From assembly GCA_026702615.1 (NCBI GenBank), contig JAPPBY010000020.1, positions 79,007 to 143,006 of the forward strand: a stretch of 64,000 nucleotides of DNA, written 5' to 3'. How positions within the stretch are numbered: position 1 is the first letter of the stretch; every line of letters begins with the position of its first letter. The notes beneath the pieces were generated by a model, which saw nothing but the letters and a program-made list of their open reading frames with translations, made no database searches and was not told the DNA's origin. The stretch is from Chloroflexota bacterium (GTDB lineage: Bacteria; Chloroflexota; Dehalococcoidia; Tepidiformales; Tepidiformaceae). Shown here piece by piece: positions 60,830 to 64,000 of the stretch. The position numbers were made by a program, and so were the translations under genes.

Positions 60830-61855
60830 GTGGCGCAAACGGCAAGGATGGGCACGGCGGGGCGGGGCAGCCGCGCGTGGGTGCTTTACCTCGCCTTCGC
60901 AGCCCTCATCGCCGCGCCGTTCCTCGTTTTCACCGTCGGCGGCGTCGAGGTCGACCCCCGCGAAACCCTCAGGGGCGCGGGGGGGCCGTTCATCGCCTTC
61001 GCCGCGGGCGTGCTCTCGTTCCTCTCGCCCTGCGTGCTGCCGATCGTCCCCATCTACATCACCAACCTTGCCGGCGCGACCGTCGAGGGTGGCGACATCC
61101 GCGCAAGCCGCGGCAGAACCTTTACGCATGCGCTCGCGTTCGTCATCGGCCTGAGCATCATCTTCATCGCCCTGGGAGCGAGCGCCGGCCTCTTCGGCTT
61201 CGCCCTGCTCGACTACCAGCCCGAGATGGAGACGGCCGCGGGCGTGCTGCTCATCGTCCTCGGCTCGCTCCTCATCCCAACCTTCACGCGCAAGCCGCCG
61301 CTGGTGTCGGCGCTCGCGCTCGCGGTCACAGCCGCTGCCTTCTTCGGCATCGTCGAGTTCGCCGAGCTGCGCGACGAGCCCTGGCGTATGGCGCTGCTCG
61401 GCCTCGGGGGGCTGGTCGCCTGGGCGAAGTACTCGGGCTACATCCAGTTCAACCTGCTGCAGCGCACCTTCAAGGCCGACTTCGGCGGTTCCCGCAGCGT
61501 CAGCTACACGCGCTCGGCGATGGTGGGCGGCGGCTTCGCCGTCGGCTGGTCGCCCTGCGTGGGACCCGTCCTCGGCTTCATCCTGACGCTGGCCGCCACC
61601 TCCGGCGACGCCGCCACGGGCACGTACCTGCTCGCCTTCTACTCCGCCGGGCTGGGGATCCCCTTCCTGCTCGCCGGCCTCGCCGTGGGCGACGCCGCCA
61701 AGGCCGTGCGCAAGATGCAGCGCTTCATGCCGGCCGTGGAGGTCGCGAGCGCGGCCATGTTGATCGCCCTCGGCGCCCTGCTCCTCGCCGGCACGGTCAC
61801 GAACCTGAACGAGTACTTCGACCTCGGCATCGCGGAGATCAACGAGGGCCTGTAG
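60830..61855 (+). CDS. ccdA: CcdA-family cytochrome c biogenesis/thiol transport protein
   Basis: A membrane protein (341 residues) moving reducing power across the membrane for cytochrome c maturation or other extracytoplasmic thiol proteins. The two active-site Cys-Pro motifs are FLSPCVLPIVP and GWSPCVGPVLG, in helices 1 and 4 of the DsbD/CcdA core; there is an additional N-terminal helix. GTG 60830 is 5 nt after a GGGGAG ribosome site; ATG 60809 and GTG 60827 are alternatives, but ATG 60809 overlaps a CATAAT -10. No thioredoxin partner follows. Confidence 0.88.
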   Translation: MAQTARMGTAGRGSRAWVLYLAFAALIAAPFLVFTVGGVEVDPRETLRGAGGPFIAFAAGVLSFLSPCVLPIVPIYITNLAGATVEGGDIRASRGRTFTHALAFVIGLSIIFIALGASAGLFGFALLDYQPEMETAAGVLLIVLGSLLIPTFTRKPPLVSALALAVTAAAFFGIVEFAELRDEPWRMALLGLGGLVAWAKYSGYIQFNLLQRTFKADFGGSRSVSYTRSAMVGGGFAVGWSPCVGPVLGFILTLAATSGDAATGTYLLAFYSAGLGIPFLLAGLAVGDAAKAVRKMQRFMPAVEVASAAMLIALGALLLAGTVTNLNEYFDLGIAEINEGL

Positions 61856-61859
61856 CGGC

Positions 61860-62030
61860 GTGGATTCTGGCAAAGAAGCAGCAGGCGGAGAAAGAAGACC
61901 CTCTACCAGGGCGGCCGGGGGCGTGCGCAGGAACACGCCCGGAGAGAGGGGGCGCCAGCGTTTTCGTGAAGCGGTCAGGCTCGTGATCGAGCGACGGCGC
62001 GAGGTTCTGGAGAGACTGGCTAAACACTAG
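61860..62030 (+). CDS. Possible 56-residue basic small protein after ccdA
   Basis: A GTG-initiated frame 4 nt after the ccdA stop encoding 56 residues: a Gly/Arg-rich N-terminal half and a C-terminal amphipathic helix RQRFREAVRLVIERRREVLE. The helix is a good coding signal; the rest is low complexity. Likely co-transcribed with ccdA. No named family is known to me. Confidence 0.45.
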   Translation: MDSGKEAAGGERRPSTRAAGGVRRNTPGERGRQRFREAVRLVIERRREVLERLAKH

Positions 62031-62090
62031 CCCAGGTCCGGGAGAGGAACCGGGATCGCAGTCCGCTCACGGACGAAAGCCCCGAGATCA

Positions 62091-63164
62091 TCACCCTAGC
62101 GCGCCGACGCTAACCCCTCTGAACGATCGGATCAGGGGGTTTCCTACGTTGCCCCAGCAAACGACGGTCCCGTCCGTCTTGATCCCGCAGGCCGCGGAGC
62201 GGGCCGCGCTCACGGAGATGAACTGTCCTTCGGGCGGGCTAGCCCCGCCAGTTCCGTTAGCACCCCAGCACGCCACTGTGTGATCTACCCGCACGCCGCA
62301 CGCGAGTTCCCACCCGGCGCTGATTGAGGTGAACTGTCCTTCGGGCGGGCTAGCCTGGCCATACGTGTTGGCGCCCCAGCACGCCACGGATCGGTCGTCG
62401 CGTATTCCGCAGGCGAAGTCCAAGCCGGCACTGATGGAGAGGAAGTTCCCGGTAGGGGGAGTAGCAGTAGGCTCACCGCTCATCGCGTCTTTGCCCCAGC
62501 AGGCCACTGTGCCGTCTTCGCCGACGGCACATGTGTGGTCGACCCCTGCCGCCACCGAGGGGAAACGCCCCCGCGGCGGCGTGGCCTGTCCGTCGGAGTC
62601 GTCTCCCCAGCAGACCACGACACTCTCGTCGGTGACGCCGCATGCGTGGGTCGAGCCAACGCTGACGGACGTGAACTTCCCCGGTGGCGGCATGGCTGCG
62701 TCCGGTCCGTTGCTCCAGCAGGCGATCGATCCATCAGCCTTTACCCCGCAACCGTAACCGCCCCCCCACGACACGCTGTGTGCGAGGAACTCCCCCCGCA
62801 CGGGCCTGCTCAAGCCCTCAACCTGTTTCCGCCATTGCCAGCAGGCCACGGACCTGTCTGCTTGCACCACGCATGCTCGGGTAGCTCGGACGCTGAGGTA
62901 GGTGACGCCCTCCAGTTCCTCCCACGGGTGATCCGTTGTCCAGAACGCCAGCGGGAGGATGAAGAAGAGGCTGACCACTACCGCAATTGCCAGGAGGGCT
63001 GCCACCAATGCAGTGACCCACCCCCGTCTCCACGGTGGCTCGTAGCCAGGTTCTCTTCGCCGCCACCCGGGGAGACGGCCGAAGCGCTCCTCCAGCATTT
63101 CCGCCGGTGGGGGCTTTAGAGTGCCGAAGTCTTCCCCGGTCGGCCCGGTCAACAACATCCCCAC
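62091..63164 (-). CDS. Membrane-anchored RCC1-like repeat protein
   Basis: A 357-residue protein with a cytosolic N-terminus (about 1-45), one transmembrane helix (about 48-72) and an extracellular array of about seven RCC1/BNR-like blades, each near 35 residues with the pattern H/ACGV-x-x-D-SVACWG...PP-x-GxFxSVSAG (e.g. FACGIRDDRSVACWGANTYG). Each blade has two Cys, probably disulfide-bonded. This would form a beta-propeller for protein binding. GTG 63164 is chosen because TATGAT ends 7 nt upstream; the ATG pair at 63171-63176 overlaps that hexamer. Confidence 0.8.
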   Translation of the reverse strand: MGMLLTGPTGEDFGTLKPPPAEMLEERFGRLPGWRRREPGYEPPWRRGWVTALVAALLAIAVVVSLFFILPLAFWTTDHPWEELEGVTYLSVRATRACVVQADRSVACWQWRKQVEGLSRPVRGEFLAHSVSWGGGYGCGVKADGSIACWSNGPDAAMPPPGKFTSVSVGSTHACGVTDESVVVCWGDDSDGQATPPRGRFPSVAAGVDHTCAVGEDGTVACWGKDAMSGEPTATPPTGNFLSISAGLDFACGIRDDRSVACWGANTYGQASPPEGQFTSISAGWELACGVRVDHTVACWGANGTGGASPPEGQFISVSAARSAACGIKTDGTVVCWGNVGNPLIRSFRGVSVGALG

Positions 63165-63171
63165 GACCGGC

Positions 63172-63177
63172 ATCATA
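63172..63177 (-). promoter_or_regulatory. Predicted -10 of leaderless RCC1-like gene
   Basis: TATGAT on the minus strand ends 7 nt before GTG 63164. Confidence 0.45.
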
Positions 63178-63194
63178 GGGGTGTTGCCAGGCCG

Positions 63195-63653
63195 CTATTC
63201 GCCGACCGGCGCCAGGTCGTCCCGCGACAGGCGCTCGGCGAGCTCGCCGAGCGCCGTCTGGTTGCTCTGCCAGCGCAGCCTCGCGAACGCGTCCTCGCAG
63301 GGGAGCCACTCGCAGGCCGTGTGCTCAGCCGACAGGCGCGCTTCGGGCGCCGGCGCCTCGACGGCGAAGTGGTATTCGGGGATGACGTAGAGGTCGTCCG
63401 GCCAGTCCTTCCGAGCCGCGAAGGACGTTACGGGAACGCGCGCCTGCGACTGGAGGGCGTACAGCGGGCCTTCGATGCCCGTTTCCTCGCGCGTCTCGCG
63501 GATGGCCGTCTCGACCGGCGTCTCCTCGTCCTCGCCGCCCCCGGCGACCCATTGCCAGAAGCCCGCGTCGGCCCGCCGGAGCACGCAATAGAGCGTCTCG
63601 GATTCGGGCGCGGGGTAGAACGGGATGACCAGGACGTTGAAGGGCGCGCGCAT
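63195..63653 (-). CDS. Nudix hydrolase
   Basis: A 152-residue Nudix pyrophosphohydrolase. The box is intact: GGGEDEETPVETAIRETREE followed by TGI, with the metal-binding REtxEE. VLRRADAGFWQWVAGGGE resembles dihydroneopterin triphosphate/dATP pyrophosphohydrolases (NudB-like). The substrate is not proven. ATG 63653 is supported by TAGGGT 7 nt upstream; it follows the GNAT gene with 10 nt between coding ends. Confidence 0.9.
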   Translation of the reverse strand: MRAPFNVLVIPFYPAPESETLYCVLRRADAGFWQWVAGGGEDEETPVETAIRETREETGIEGPLYALQSQARVPVTSFAARKDWPDDLYVIPEYHFAVEAPAPEARLSAEHTACEWLPCEDAFARLRWQSNQTALGELAERLSRDDLAPVGE

Positions 63654-63660
63654 CCGGCGA

Positions 63661-63666
63661 ACCCTA
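63661..63666 (-). promoter_or_regulatory. Predicted -10 of leaderless Nudix gene
   Basis: TAGGGT on the minus strand ends 7 nt before ATG 63653 and overlaps the stop of the upstream acetyltransferase. Confidence 0.45.
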
Positions 63667-64000
63667 CCCGAGCGGGAGCCGCATGACGTGCCGCCGCGTC
63701 CCCAGCCGCCCCACCTCCTCGAACCCTGCCGCCAGAAACATGGGGACGCGCCCCAGATAGCCGTAGCTGGGCGAGTCCGGGTCGACCGGATACGCCTCGA
63801 GGGTGGCGGCGCCGCGGCCGCGCGCGTGCTCGATGGCCGCCTGCAGGAGGCGTCGCGAGAGCCCCTGCCCCCGCAGCCGTCTCGGTACGAAGAAGCAGGT
63901 TAGCGACCAGACCCCCTCGCGTTCGGTGTCGACGCCCTTCCCGAGCCGCTGGAACGTGCCGACGGGCGCGATCGAGCACCAGGCCACCGGTGCGTCGCCG
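63664..64000 (-). CDS. GNAT acetyltransferase, 5' end outside window
   Basis: The C-terminal 111 residues or so of a GNAT N-acetyltransferase; the frame is open to the window edge (GDAPVAWCSIAPVGTFQRL), so the start lies outside. The acetyl-CoA loop is FFVPRRLRGQGLSRRLL (R-x-x-G-x-G/A type), followed by GAATLEAYPVD and GYLGRVPMFLAAGFEEVGRL, typical of predicted GNATs of this group. Substrate unknown. Confidence 0.88.
   Translation of the reverse strand, partial: GDAPVAWCSIAPVGTFQRLGKGVDTEREGVWSLTCFFVPRRLRGQGLSRRLLQAAIEHARGRGAATLEAYPVDPDSPSYGYLGRVPMFLAAGFEEVGRLGTRRHVMRLPLG

Overview
The window is very GC-rich bacterial chromosome, densely packed, with many GTG starts and many 1-4 nt stop/start overlaps. 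Gene content (short Gram-positive-type YidC, ParAB with consensus parS sites, CIRCE-controlled groESL, NHL and RCC1-like secreted propellers, Pro/Thr-rich lipoproteins, giant FtsX-like permeases) and the TAnnnT-type leaderless promoters best fit a Chloroflexota bacterium, probably near Dehalococcoidia. This taxonomic call is an inference; no rRNA is present to confirm it. alr, lysA, a lytic transglycosylase, a LysM protein and an M23 peptidase indicate a peptidoglycan wall. No transposase, integrase, CRISPR array or intact prophage was seen.

Layout. 1-12.7 kb: 3' part of pyrG, a DUF2269-like membrane gene, two isolated phage-structural-type genes (portal and head-tail adaptor) around clpS and a degenerate response regulator, a LysM/membrane protein/radC operon, a HAD phosphatase, moaC, lysA and small housekeeping genes. 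12.7-19.5 kb (minus strand): the replication-origin-type cluster rpmH-rnpA-yidD-[three parS]-PQQ lipoprotein-yidC-khpB(jag)-pfkB-like-parA-parB. It lacks dnaA, so the origin itself is not shown. 19.5-26.5 kb: Slt-type transglycosylase, alr, an M23/unknown/methyltransferase operon, tRNA-Pro(CGG), an SDR. 26.5-33.8 kb: three tandem, translationally coupled NHL-propeller paralogues of about 800 residues, each starting with a duplicated ~65-residue module. 34-44.8 kb: lipoproteins, then two FtsX-like permeases of over 1,100 residues transcribed divergently, followed by two MacB/LolD-type ATPases. 44.8-47.3 kb: a HicAB toxin-antitoxin pair with its operator, and small genes. 47.3-51.7 kb: a ClC antiporter with CBS and TrkA-C domains, and groS-groL with a CIRCE element, a coupled 40-residue membrane peptide and a terminator. 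51.7-64 kb: a heterodimeric ABC exporter, obg, a PaaG-like crotonase, a HicB-like gene, an SDR, a LivK-type binding lipoprotein, ccdA plus a small ORF, an RCC1-like membrane protein, a Nudix hydrolase and a truncated GNAT gene.

Three signals are not explained by the gene list. First, a modular hairpin repeat (CTCAG - variable stem - GCTC(TC)C) is arrayed with about 27-nt periodicity at three intergenic loci (2.1, 39.4 and 45.8 kb) in the same orientation. Second, at least 18 genes have a TAnnnT-type -10 hexamer only 6-8 nt before the start codon, i.e. leaderless transcription. Third, the NHL trio carries an unrecognised duplicated N-terminal module. Smaller ones are an RGG-rich linker in KhpB, a coupled peptide behind groL, and a possible seven-codon leader ORF before the NHL operon.
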